The notes: generated by a model not told the origin, from the letters alone. Shown: positions 52,963 through 61,019, counted from the stretch's first letter. The stretch: DNA of 64,000 bases from Bacteroidales bacterium UBA1797 (GCA_002319885.1 DCFT01000079.1:1-64000); one strand, 5' to 3'. Translations and numbers: made by a program.

Positions 52963-53091
52963 CTACCGGTTTTCCTCCTTGATCAGAGTTAAGATTATAA
53001 TATTCGCCGGGCCGTCGTCCATTAAATTTTTAAAATTGATTTCGCGAACAAAAGTATATCTCATATCCTTACTTTCCAAATAATCCAACAC
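52963..53091 (-). CDS. Possible 42-residue small protein upstream of the MgtE-N/CBS gene
   Basis: An open frame with GTG at 53089-53091 or ATG at 53062-53064 and a TAG at 52963-52965, 43 bases before the MgtE-N/CBS ATG. The translation (VLDYLESKDMRYTFVRE, then INFKNLMDDGPANIIILTLI, then KEENR) has mixed, globular-protein-like composition unlike most A/T-rich chance frames, and stays open for 16 more codons upstream without a good start. It could be a leader peptide, a small partner protein or the tail of a lost gene. An internal AAGGAGG overlaps its last codons. Confidence 0.35.
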   Translation of the reverse strand: MLDYLESKDMRYTFVREINFKNLMDDGPANIIILTLIKEENR

Positions 53092-53233
53092 GAATTTATT
53101 AAACGGAAGAAGAAAGTTTTTAGAGCAAGGAATATGTAGGTTTTAAAGTTGAATAAAAGTTGTGGAATTTGCTTATATTGGTTTTATATTAGCCTAAAAG
53201 CAAAGTATTTCTTCCGTATTATTCTTTTTTTAC

Positions 53234-53241
53234 TAAATTTG
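53234..53241 (+). promoter_or_regulatory. Predicted -7 box of the serine palmitoyltransferase gene
   Basis: TAAATTTG, exact match to TAnnTTTG, 31 bases before the GTG start, giving a leader of about 25 bases. A TTTC 22 bases upstream is a weak -33. Confidence 0.5.
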
Positions 53242-53272
53242 GAACCGATTTAACATCATATTAAACAATATA

Positions 53273-54457
53273 GTGGGACTTTTACAAGATAAACTCTCAG
53301 GTTATGATGCCCCTCAGAAAGCCATGCAGGCAGGCATCTATCCCTATTTCAGGGCTATAGAATCCGAACAGGATACTGTAGTAATTATAAACGGGAAAAA
53401 GGTTTTAATGTTTGGTTCGAACAGCTATCTCGGGCTCACAAACCATCCAAAAGTTAAAGCTGCTGCGAAAGCTGCCATTGACAAATATGGTACCGGGTGT
53501 GCTGGTTCACGATTCCTTAACGGGACTCTTGATATCCATATAGAACTGGAAAACAAGTTGGCCCAACTCGTAAATAAGGATGCTGCTTTATGTTACAGTA
53601 CAGGATTCCAGGTGAATCTTGGTGTTGTATCATTACTTGCAGGACGCCATGATTATCTCCTCCTGGATGAACTCGATCATGCCTCAATTATTGAAGGCAG
53701 CAGGCTTTCTTTTTCTAAAGTTCTTAAGTTTGCCCATAACGACATGAATTCTCTTAAGAATAAACTGAAGCTCTGTCATAAAGACCGGATTAAACTGATT
53801 GTTGTTGATGGTATTTTTTCTATGGAAGGCGATCTTATTAACTTACCTGAAGTTGTAAAGCTTGCTGAGCACTATGGTGCATCCATAATGGTCGATGATG
53901 CACATGCTCTCGGCGTAATAGGGAAAAACGGATCAGGAACAGCCTCTCATTTCGGACTGACTGACAAAGTTGATCTAATAATGGGCACTTTTTCTAAATC
54001 ATTTGCTTCTCTTGGCGGCTTTATCGCTTCCGACAAAGAAATCATAAATTTTATCAAACATAATTCCCGATCGCTGATATTCAGTGCTAGCATGACGCCT
54101 TCAGCTGCAGCTTCCGTTCTTGCATCCATAGAAATAATGGAGAATGAACCGGAAAGGATTAAACATTTATGGGATATGACAGCACTTGCGCTTAATGGTT
54201 TCCGCTCTAATGGTTTCGACACCGGGAAATCTGAAACGCCTATAATTCCTCTTTTTATCAGAGATGATATCAAAGCTTTACAATTGACTCAGAATCTACT
54301 TGAAGACGGAATTTTTGTAAATCCTGTTGTATCTCCTGCCGTACCTAAAGAAGATAGCCTGATCAGGTATTCTCTTATGGCGACACATACAAAAGAACAG
54401 GTGGAAATTTCTATTGAAAAGATTACCAAAGCAGCAAAATCACTGCATATATTATAA
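53273..54457 (+). CDS. spt: Serine palmitoyltransferase (alpha-oxoamine synthase family)
   Basis: A 394-residue PLP enzyme. Lys242 in GTFSKSFASLGG binds PLP; Asp208-Asp209-His211 in MVDDAHALG contact the cofactor, and His in DELDHASIIEG stacks on it. FGSNSYLGLTNHPKV and GTGCAGSRFLNGT are alpha-oxoamine synthase blocks; the length and SKSFASLGGFIAS variant match Bacteroidota serine palmitoyltransferases more than glycine C-acetyltransferase (Kbl) or BioF. It condenses serine with palmitoyl-CoA or a branched acyl donor to 3-ketosphinganine. The only in-frame start before the conserved region is GTG. The next gene is a short-chain dehydrogenase that could reduce the ketone product, supporting sphingolipid synthesis. 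Kbl remains the main alternative. Confidence 0.85.
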   Translation: MGLLQDKLSGYDAPQKAMQAGIYPYFRAIESEQDTVVIINGKKVLMFGSNSYLGLTNHPKVKAAAKAAIDKYGTGCAGSRFLNGTLDIHIELENKLAQLVNKDAALCYSTGFQVNLGVVSLLAGRHDYLLLDELDHASIIEGSRLSFSKVLKFAHNDMNSLKNKLKLCHKDRIKLIVVDGIFSMEGDLINLPEVVKLAEHYGASIMVDDAHALGVIGKNGSGTASHFGLTDKVDLIMGTFSKSFASLGGFIASDKEIINFIKHNSRSLIFSASMTPSAAASVLASIEIMENEPERIKHLWDMTALALNGFRSNGFDTGKSETPIIPLFIRDDIKALQLTQNLLEDGIFVNPVVSPAVPKEDSLIRYSLMATHTKEQVEISIEKITKAAKSLHIL

Positions 54458-54484
54458 GTTAAACCTTATTAAAACAACCAATTT

Positions 54485-54576
54485 TGTTACACAGGGAGGC
54501 ACAGATGGTTCATATAGAACCACAGAGGCAAAACTCCGTGTAACTATCTGTGTCTTTTGCATGTAATTCTGTGAAA
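54485..54576. repeat. Intergenic palindromic repeat, copy 6
   Basis: GTTACACAGGGAG (from about 54486) pairs with CTCCGTGTAAC (54534-54544), interleaved with GGCACAGATGGTT against AACTATCTGTGTC. CACAGAGGCAAAA and CTGTGAAAC words resemble the other copies but form a distinct subtype. It lies between the palmitoyltransferase and dehydrogenase genes. Confidence 0.55.
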
Positions 54577-54590
54577 CTAATAACATTCAT

Positions 54591-55400
54591 ATGAAAAAAG
54601 TCATTCTTATAACAGGAATTTCGTCAGGATTCGGCAAGCAAACAGCAGAGCTTCTGGCGGGCGAAGGTCATTCAGTATATGGAACCGTCAGAAGAGATGC
54701 TGAAATAGATCCCTCTGTGAAAGGACTTAGGCTCGATCTCACGAATATTGATTCCATAAATCAGGCAGTGCAGACTATCCTCCAAAAAGAAGGAAGAATT
54801 GACGTCTTGATAAATAATGCCGGTATGCATACCGGGGGACCGATAGAGACACTGCCTCTGGAATACATAAAACTCCAGATGGATACCAACTTTATCGGGA
54901 TGGTAGAACTTACAAGGGCAGTATTACCTCATATGAGGAAACAGGGCAGTGGAACAATTATCAATTTTAGTTCAATCGGCGGTTTAATGGGTTTACCTTT
55001 CCAGTCATTCTACTCCGCAAGTAAATTTGCTATTGAGGGTTTCAGTGAGGCTCTCAGAATGGAAGTCAAACAGTTTAATATTAAAATTATACTAATAAAT
55101 CCGGGTGATTTTCACACCAGTAATTCTGCCAACAGGAGGAACTTCATGGCGCCAACAGATAACAATGATCCTTATCATGAACAGTTTTTAAAAACAATGG
55201 AGATAATTGAAAAGGATGAAGCCAATGGTTGGGAGCCGAAAGTACTTGCCGCTAAACTTGTGAAAATAGTGGATTGCAAGAACCCCCGTCAGAGATACAT
55301 TATTTCATCATTTGAACAAAAGCTGGCAGTGGCACTAAAGTACATTTTACCGGGTAAACTGTTCAGAATGATACTTGAAGATCATTATAAGATAAAATAG
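54591..55400 (+). CDS. Short-chain dehydrogenase/reductase, candidate 3-ketosphinganine reductase
   Basis: A 269-residue classical SDR. LITGISSGFGKQTAELL (residues 6-22) is the TGxxxGxG cofactor loop, NNAGMH the NAG motif, Ser128 in NFSSIGG, and Tyr141-x3-Lys145 in YSASKFAIEGF the catalytic pair. Arg34-Arg35 after the second strand favours NADPH. The C-terminus (LAVALKYILPGKLFRMILEDHY) is amphipathic and could sit on the membrane. It lies 133 bases after the serine palmitoyltransferase gene in the same direction, so reduction of 3-ketosphinganine to sphinganine is the best guess. SDR sequences alone do not define substrate, so this remains inference from context. Confidence 0.75.
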   Translation: MKKVILITGISSGFGKQTAELLAGEGHSVYGTVRRDAEIDPSVKGLRLDLTNIDSINQAVQTILQKEGRIDVLINNAGMHTGGPIETLPLEYIKLQMDTNFIGMVELTRAVLPHMRKQGSGTIINFSSIGGLMGLPFQSFYSASKFAIEGFSEALRMEVKQFNIKIILINPGDFHTSNSANRRNFMAPTDNNDPYHEQFLKTMEIIEKDEANGWEPKVLAAKLVKIVDCKNPRQRYIISSFEQKLAVALKYILPGKLFRMILEDHYKIK

Positions 55401-55440
55401 CCCGGCGATCCCCGGGTCTTGACGTTTCACAGATAAATCA

Positions 55441-57345
55441 TCAATACGATTTATAATCCGTTTTCATCACATTTAGTGTCTGAGGTATCCATACTTTGTA
55501 GCGTGAATCTTCACCCCAGGTATTACCGGCTGATGCAAAGTCACAAAAATTAATCTGCATAGAATTACGGAAATCACCTTCCAGATCTGTTCCAAGAACC
55601 AATGGGGCCGAAAATGACATCCAAATATTAGCAGGTTTGTTTGTGGATATTTTCAGGTCTACTTTCCCTCTGTCCTCTTTAACTACAGCCGATTCGTAAA
55701 TGAAACCGTCACCAAATCGGGTATCACGTGCCAGAACAACCGGTCCTCTTAAAATTGCCTGACAACCATTCAAAATCATCAATCTTCCTGAAAGATCGAG
55801 TTTCAAAACAACTTTATCATCTTTATTCCAGGTACGGGTGATTTTTTTATAGGTGCCCGCTTTAACATCTGAAACATCATTTCCATTTATCGATAAAGTA
55901 GTATTACTACTCCACTCCGGTATACGTAAGGCAATTGTAAAATTTTCAGATTTCTCAGGGTTGATGCTAATTTCAACTCTGTCTGTGACAGGATAATCTG
56001 ATATCATGTTAATGGCAACATTATTGCTTTTGTTTAAAGGAATAACCGACTGACTCTGCCCGTAAATATTAATAAAAACTCCGTCTTCTGATCCCATAAC
56101 TGCAAACCGCGGTAACATCATAAATGCCCGGGGACCATTGGCATTACAGCAATTTATATGCATTCCGCATTGTTCTTCACCTGCATGTCTTATACCTCCT
56201 AACGGGCTGTATTTGGCTATCTGTGAACCATCTCCCTTTAGTGATGCCAGCAGCGCATTATACGTTGAATTTTCAATCTGGTCAGCATATAATGAGTTGC
56301 CCGTCAGTCTCAAGAGGTTAAAACAAAGTTTCATCCATGTCATTGTAACACAGGTTTCCATTGTATGATATGTTGGTTCTGTCTGATATAGGGCGCCATG
56401 ATAAAAACATTCGAATGCCGTTCCCGATCCTGCAATATTTATTTCACTTTCAATGATATTCTTAACAGCCATCTCAACAGCTTTCAGATACGAAGGTTCT
56501 CCTGTTATCCTGTATAATTCGAGGAGTCCATCGTAGCAAGACATCATCTCATATGCTTTTTGCCCGTTTTCATACGACCACCATACCTCCGGATGAGGGA
56601 ATCTTTCTGAAACAGGAATTCCAGCGAGGGCGCTGGATATTAGTTTTGGACCATCCACTGTCTCCCATTGTTCAACAATATACTTTGCAAAATCCAGATA
56701 CCTTTTATCTCCTGTCCTGCGATACAGATAAACGATAGGTTCAAGAATTGAGCAGCTCGGCATTCCACGATAATTACCGGTTTTTATGATATTAGTTTTC
56801 CCGGGGCCTACCAGGCTTAGCAGGTTATCGGCAAGCCTGCATGAGCCCCTCAAAGCTGACTTGTCCCCGGTCAAATCATAATATGCAAGCAGACCAATTA
56901 AAGTATATTTGTTGCCCCAGATATCCCATTGCTGCAGACGGGCACTATCTGTATAATTGCCAATATAACCCGAAGGCATTTGTGTGGCAAGCAATTCATT
57001 TACTGCATTCTGTATTATAGTAAGCATTTCCGGATCACGATTATAATCGTATGATGCAATTGCCGACTGTATCCACTTCCCCCAGAATTCGCTCTGCCAT
57101 AAATGGGTTTCATTCTTGTGCCGGAATGGTTCAACCAATTGCTCAATATCCTGGCTCTTAATTCGCTTTACAATGACCAGATTAATCTTATCTCCCAGGT
57201 AACCTTCAATTATTGTGCTATTCGGAGAGTAAGCAAATATCCTGTCAGGTAAAGCATTTACAGACCCATGTTTTGCTTCAGGTCTCTGAGCGGATAGAAA
57301 TAAAGTGGTATAGAAAAATACACATGCAATAAATAATTTTTTCAT
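55441..57345 (-). CDS. DUF1680-type glycoside hydrolase, GH127-like, secreted
   Basis: About 634 residues from the ATG at 57343-57345, which opens a signal peptide (MKKLFIACVFFYTTLFLSAQ); a frame starting at 57435 would run through the divergent OsmC promoter region and is rejected. The zinc-thiolate site of GH127 is conserved: Glu330 and Cys332 in METCVTM, Cys399-Cys400 in NCCNANGPRAF. Otherwise it is distant from the other DUF1680 protein in the window, with RRTGDKRYLDFAKYIVEQWE as a barrel landmark. It probably removes beta-L-arabinofuranose or a related furanoside from a plant glycan. It stands alone, convergent with the dehydrogenase and divergent from the OsmC gene, not in the ara operon, so its regulation differs. 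The substrate may differ too. Confidence 0.8.
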   Translation of the reverse strand: MKKLFIACVFFYTTLFLSAQRPEAKHGSVNALPDRIFAYSPNSTIIEGYLGDKINLVIVKRIKSQDIEQLVEPFRHKNETHLWQSEFWGKWIQSAIASYDYNRDPEMLTIIQNAVNELLATQMPSGYIGNYTDSARLQQWDIWGNKYTLIGLLAYYDLTGDKSALRGSCRLADNLLSLVGPGKTNIIKTGNYRGMPSCSILEPIVYLYRRTGDKRYLDFAKYIVEQWETVDGPKLISSALAGIPVSERFPHPEVWWSYENGQKAYEMMSCYDGLLELYRITGEPSYLKAVEMAVKNIIESEINIAGSGTAFECFYHGALYQTEPTYHTMETCVTMTWMKLCFNLLRLTGNSLYADQIENSTYNALLASLKGDGSQIAKYSPLGGIRHAGEEQCGMHINCCNANGPRAFMMLPRFAVMGSEDGVFINIYGQSQSVIPLNKSNNVAINMISDYPVTDRVEISINPEKSENFTIALRIPEWSSNTTLSINGNDVSDVKAGTYKKITRTWNKDDKVVLKLDLSGRLMILNGCQAILRGPVVLARDTRFGDGFIYESAVVKEDRGKVDLKISTNKPANIWMSFSAPLVLGTDLEGDFRNSMQINFCDFASAGNTWGEDSRYKVWIPQTLNVMKTDYKSY

Positions 57346-57416
57346 GCTGCTTTTTAAATTAATATTTTGACTTTCCAGGTTAATGCCGCCTGGTAACATT
57401 TCCTTAAAACATTTGT

Positions 57417-57424
57417 TAAATTTG
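57417..57424 (+). promoter_or_regulatory. Predicted -7 box of the OsmC gene
   Basis: TAAATTTG, exact consensus, 30 bases before the preferred ATG; a clear -33 is not seen. It supports the shorter start of the OsmC protein, because the upstream ATG at 57383 would precede the transcript. Confidence 0.45.
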
Positions 57425-57454
57425 CGGATTATCAAATCTTACAAAATTAAAATC

Positions 57455-57844
57455 ATGGAAATCACTTTCGAAGGCGGCAAGGTTGTAACTGCTCATTCGC
57501 ACGGACATATTATAAAAACCGATCAATCTGTAAGCAATGGTGGTCAAAACACAGCTCCTTCACCTTTTGAACTATTCCTGGCCTCGATTGGAACATGCTC
57601 AGGAATTTATGTAAAATCATTTTGTGATAACCGACATATCGCAACGGATAATATTAAAATAATTCAGACAGTTGAATTCGACGAAGAAACCGGCTTACCG
57701 GTTAATATTAAGCTGGATATAAAACTTCCGCCGGATTTCCCCGATAAGTATAAAGAAGCAGTGATTTCGGTGGCCGAATTATGCAAGGTAAAGAAAAGTA
57801 TAGCTTCACCTCCGGCTTTTGAAATTATTTCTTCGTCAATTTAA
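57455..57844 (+). CDS. OsmC/Ohr family peroxiredoxin-like protein
   Basis: A 129-residue protein from the ATG at 57455 (MEITFEGGKVVTAHSHG). Cys48 in IGTCSGIYV and Cys110 in VAELCKVKKS are spaced as the peroxidatic and resolving cysteines of OsmC/Ohr proteins, and APSPFELFLASIGTC is the family signature. It would reduce organic hydroperoxides in the cytoplasm with thiol reductants. A longer frame from 57383 adds 24 residues without family similarity. It is monocistronic and followed by a palindromic repeat that separates it from convergent xylA. Some OsmC proteins act on other substrates, so the exact peroxide is unknown. Confidence 0.9.
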   Translation: MEITFEGGKVVTAHSHGHIIKTDQSVSNGGQNTAPSPFELFLASIGTCSGIYVKSFCDNRHIATDNIKIIQTVEFDEETGLPVNIKLDIKLPPDFPDKYKEAVISVAELCKVKKSIASPPAFEIISSSI

Positions 57845-57880
57845 TTCTTTATAGAAATCTTCCATATCCAAGGTTGAATT

Positions 57881-57938
57881 TCTCGCTAAGCCGCAAAGCC
57901 GCTAAGTTTCATTTTTGCGACTCTGCGTCTTTGCGAGA
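57881..57938. repeat. Intergenic palindromic repeat, copy 7
   Basis: TCTCGCTAAGCCGCAAAGCCGC (from 57881) faces GCGACTCTGCGTCTTTGCGAGA (57917-57938), about 16 of 22 positions paired. It belongs to the CGCAAAGACGC-word subtype and lies between the convergent OsmC and xylA genes, a likely terminator position. Confidence 0.65.
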
Positions 57939-57948
57939 CTTCAAATTT

Positions 57949-59271
57949 TTAGGCCAGGTACATATTAATCAGCTGTTCGTAAAGCTCCTGTTTACCACTT
58001 CTTGTTTCAGGTTCTCCCAGCTCATAAGCAATATCTCTCAGTTGTGAGAGAGTAAGTTTGCCTTTTTCAAAATCTTTCCCTGCTCCTTTATCAAACGATT
58101 CATATCTTTTCTTTCTCATTTTAAGATAATCGCTGTTCTTCAGAATTTTATCTGCTATAACCAGGGCTCTTGCGAATGTATCCATACCGCTGACATGGGC
58201 AATAAAAAGATCTTCGGGATCTGTTGAATTGCGTCTGACTTTTGCATCAAAATTGATACCTCCTTTTGTAAACCCGCCAGCCTGCAAAATAACCATCATA
58301 GCCTCTGTGATCTCATAAATGTTTGTAGGAAACTCATCCGTATCCCATCCATTCTGGTAATCGCCTTTATTTGCGTCAATGCTCCCCAGCAAACCTGCAT
58401 CAGCAGCCACCTGAAGTTCATGCTGGAATGTATGACCGGCAAGAGTGGCATGGTTAACCTCAATATTAAGTTTAAAATCTTTATCAAGTTCATGGTGACG
58501 CAGGAAGCCGATAATTGTGGCTACATCAAAGTCGTACTGATGTTTTGAAGGCTCCATAGGTTTAGGCTCGATCAGGAATGTACCTTTAAACCCTATTTTT
58601 CTTCCATAATCGCGCGCCAGTGAAAGCATCATACCCATGTGTTCTAGCTCCCTTTTCATATTTGTGTTATGAAGACTCATATAGCCTTCCCTGCCCCCCC
58701 AGAATACATAATTTTCCCCACCCAGGGCAACTGTTGCATGTATAGCGTTCTTGAGCTGAACTGCTGCATTTGCCACAACAGCAAAGTCAGGATTCGTGGC
58801 AGCCCCATTCATGTACCTAGGATTTGAAAAAAGATTTGCTGTTCCCCATAAGAGTTTTACCCCTGTCTGTTCCTGCATTTTTTTCATGACAGGAACAATC
58901 TTTTCGAGCCTTTTTTCAATTTCGAAAACTGTACCGCTTCCTACAATATCAGTATCATGAAAACAATAATACTCTGCACCAATCTTTGTGATAAATTCAA
59001 AAGCAGCATCAAGCCGAGGTCTTATTTTATCATCATTATCAGCGTCTTTCCACGGATACAACCTTGTAGCATCACCGAAAGGATCCGAACCGTCACCGCA
59101 GAATGAGTGCCAGTAAGCAACGGCAAATCGCAGATGATCTTTCATCTTCTTTCCGTCTATTTCCTCTTCAGGATTATACCATCTGAAAGAAAGCGGGTTT
59201 TTGGATTTCTTTCCTTCGAATTCAATCTTCCCGATGCCGGGATATGCCTCTTTTTTCGCTTTGTAAATCAT
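57949..59271 (-). CDS. xylA: Xylose isomerase
   Basis: A 440-residue class II xylose isomerase. CFHDTDIVG (about residues 101-109) contains the catalytic His and Asp, YVFWGGREGYMSLHN the substrate block, and FLIEPKPMEPSKHQYDFD the metal-binding Glu and neighbouring Lys. The N-terminal extension and length are those of the class II enzymes of Bacteroidota. It converts D-xylose to D-xylulose in the cytoplasm with divalent metal ions. It follows xylB (90-base gap containing a palindromic repeat). Pairing with xylB makes the assignment firm, though glucose isomerisation is a side activity. Confidence 0.96.
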   Translation of the reverse strand: MIYKAKKEAYPGIGKIEFEGKKSKNPLSFRWYNPEEEIDGKKMKDHLRFAVAYWHSFCGDGSDPFGDATRLYPWKDADNDDKIRPRLDAAFEFITKIGAEYYCFHDTDIVGSGTVFEIEKRLEKIVPVMKKMQEQTGVKLLWGTANLFSNPRYMNGAATNPDFAVVANAAVQLKNAIHATVALGGENYVFWGGREGYMSLHNTNMKRELEHMGMMLSLARDYGRKIGFKGTFLIEPKPMEPSKHQYDFDVATIIGFLRHHELDKDFKLNIEVNHATLAGHTFQHELQVAADAGLLGSIDANKGDYQNGWDTDEFPTNIYEITEAMMVILQAGGFTKGGINFDAKVRRNSTDPEDLFIAHVSGMDTFARALVIADKILKNSDYLKMRKKRYESFDKGAGKDFEKGKLTLSQLRDIAYELGEPETRSGKQELYEQLINMYLA

Positions 59272-59308
59272 AATTTATACATTTATGAGAATTTAATATA
59301 AAAACAAC

Positions 59309-59350
59309 TAACCACTAAAATCGCAAAGTCTGAGCAAAGCACACAAAGTG
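59309..59350. repeat. Intergenic palindromic-repeat fragment, copy 8
   Basis: One arm only: TAACCACTAAAATCGCAAAG then AGCAAAGCACACAAAG, the same CACAAAG and CGCAAAG words as the other copies, with no clear opposite arm. It sits between xylB and xylA and looks like a decayed copy. Confidence 0.4.
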
Positions 59351-59361
59351 AAATCAATTAT

Positions 59362-60840
59362 CTAAAGCACGGAAAGCAATGTTTTCCACTTTAAATAAGC
59401 TTCTTCATAATACACTTTTTTTAAATTATCAGGTTCTGTAATTCCAACAGTCACCAACCCGTTAAATGCTTCTTTTTCAGACTTGTAATAGCCACAACCA
59501 ATACCGGCTCCCCTGGCAGCGCCCATTGATCCATCAGTATTATACAGATGAATAGCTGTTCCGGTTATAGATGATAAAGCCTCACGAAAGACCTTACTGA
59601 GAAACATATTGGCTTCTCCTGCTCTAATTACTACCGGTTCAATTCCAACCTCTTTCATAATATCCAGACCATACCTGAATGAGAATGCTATTCCTTCCTG
59701 AGCTGCTCTGAATAAATGGGCTTTGGTGTGAATATTGAAGTTTAAACCTTCAATTTTTGCATTTCTTTCCTTATTCTCAAGCATTCTTTCAGCTCCATTA
59801 CCAAAAGGCAGAATAGAGAGCCCATCCGAACCAGGGGCAACTTTTTCAGCCATATTATTTATATCATCATAGGATTGTGCACAACCAACATTCTTCCTGA
59901 GCCACGAATTTAGTATCCCAGCCCCATTAATACATAGAAGGACGCCAAGCCTGGTCTGCGACTTAGTATGGTTTACATGTAAAAAAGTATTTACTCTTGA
60001 AAGGGAATCAAATTTTTTCTTATCAGTAACACCATAAATAACTCCTGATGTACCGGCAGTAGCCGCTACTTCTCCCGGGTTAATTACATTAAGAGAAAGT
60101 GCATTGTTAGGCTGATCACCTGCCCTGTAAGAAACAGGTATTCCTTCTGGCAATCCCAGTTCGTTAGCAACAGATTTTAATAATTGCCCGCTAATTGAAA
60201 ATGATGGTTTTGCTTCTGGTAAAAGATTTAAATCAAATCCATAATAATTCATTAGTTCTTCCGACACTTTGCCAAGTGAGAAATCCCAGAAAATACCTTC
60301 TGAAAGCCCTGTAAATGATGTACTTATTTCTCCGGTCAGTTTTAATGCAATATAATCACCAGGCAACATTGCTTTATATATGCTTGAAAACACTTCCGGC
60401 TCATTCTCCTTAACCCATGCAAGTTTTGAAGCTGTAAAATTTCCCGGAGAATTTAGAAGATGAGACAGACAGAATTCCTTACCTATTGAACTTAAGGCTT
60501 TTTCCCCATATCCTACAGCCCTGCTGTCGCACCATATAATTGAATTGCGCAAAACCTTACTGTTTTTATCAACAACAACAAGGCCATGCATCTGATAAGA
60601 AACTCCAATAGCGCCAATTTCATTTTTCTTTTCACCGAGCTTTTGCAGGCACTCACCTATGGCAATTTTCAGATTGGACCACCATACCTCAGGGTTCTGT
60701 TCTGCCCAGCCTGGTTTCAGAGCTATAATTTTCATCTCATCTAAAGGGGAGTAAGCTGTTGCCAGACATTTGCCCGACTCTCCGTCAATAACTGAAGCCT
60801 TTACAGAAGAGCTTCCAAGATCAATTCCCAGCAATAACAT
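59362..60840 (-). CDS. xylB: Xylulokinase
   Basis: A 492-residue FGGY kinase. LLGIDLGSSSVKASVID (residues 3-19) is the phosphate loop, GVSYQMHGLVVVD and NSIIWCDSRAVGYGE are XylB-specific blocks, and AGDQPNNALSLNVI with GEVAATAGTSGVIYGV mark the catalytic Asp and ATP-binding region. It phosphorylates D-xylulose with ATP to D-xylulose 5-phosphate, feeding the same pentose phosphate entry point as AraD. The first gene of a xylB-xylA pair. Upstream is a 370-base region with a repeat copy, a palindrome and a short frame. Confidence 0.95.
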   Translation of the reverse strand: MLLLGIDLGSSSVKASVIDGESGKCLATAYSPLDEMKIIALKPGWAEQNPEVWWSNLKIAIGECLQKLGEKKNEIGAIGVSYQMHGLVVVDKNSKVLRNSIIWCDSRAVGYGEKALSSIGKEFCLSHLLNSPGNFTASKLAWVKENEPEVFSSIYKAMLPGDYIALKLTGEISTSFTGLSEGIFWDFSLGKVSEELMNYYGFDLNLLPEAKPSFSISGQLLKSVANELGLPEGIPVSYRAGDQPNNALSLNVINPGEVAATAGTSGVIYGVTDKKKFDSLSRVNTFLHVNHTKSQTRLGVLLCINGAGILNSWLRKNVGCAQSYDDINNMAEKVAPGSDGLSILPFGNGAERMLENKERNAKIEGLNFNIHTKAHLFRAAQEGIAFSFRYGLDIMKEVGIEPVVIRAGEANMFLSKVFREALSSITGTAIHLYNTDGSMGAARGAGIGCGYYKSEKEAFNGLVTVGITEPDNLKKVYYEEAYLKWKTLLSVL

Positions 60841-60869
60841 ATTATTAGAGTATTTTTTATGATTTTTCT

Positions 60870-60944
60870 CTGTGAACCTTTTGCGTCTCCCTTTGTGTCA
60901 CTCAATGTAAGCTCTTTTTCAAAGATAACGCTATAGGTTCACAG
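60870..60944. repeat. Intergenic palindromic repeat, copy 9
   Basis: CTGTGAACCT (60870-60879) and AGGTTCACAG (60935-60944) pair perfectly over ten bases; within are TTTGCGTCTCCCTTTGTGTCA words. On the minus strand TATCTTTG (60920-60927) inside the right half matches the -7 consensus, so the repeat may overlap the xylB promoter. Confidence 0.6.
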
Positions 60945-60987
60945 TGTGCTACAGCGGCTAAATTTAAGAAGATTTTTAAGATGAATC

Positions 60988-61000
60988 AAGAGTAACTCTT
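60988..61000. promoter_or_regulatory. AAGAGT-A-ACTCTT palindrome upstream of xylB
   Basis: Thirteen-base perfect palindrome with one central base, about 60 bases upstream of the TATCTTTG box on the minus strand. A possible operator for a xylose regulator; no regulator gene is in the window. Confidence 0.3.
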
Positions 61001-61019
61001 ATTCTTTCATATTTCTTTT

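Noticed and set aside
52931..53060. Mg2+ riboswitch (M-box) in the leader of the metal module
   Set aside because: Neither the conserved M-box core nor an obvious alternative terminator helix was recognised by eye; a covariance search would be needed.
55401..55416. CCCGG/CCGGG hairpin between the dehydrogenase and DUF1680 genes
   Set aside because: Only five base pairs and no T-run on either strand; too weak to call a terminator.
57346..57435. N-terminal extension of the second DUF1680 protein
   Set aside because: It runs back across the OsmC promoter region; the internal ATG starts a clean signal peptide.
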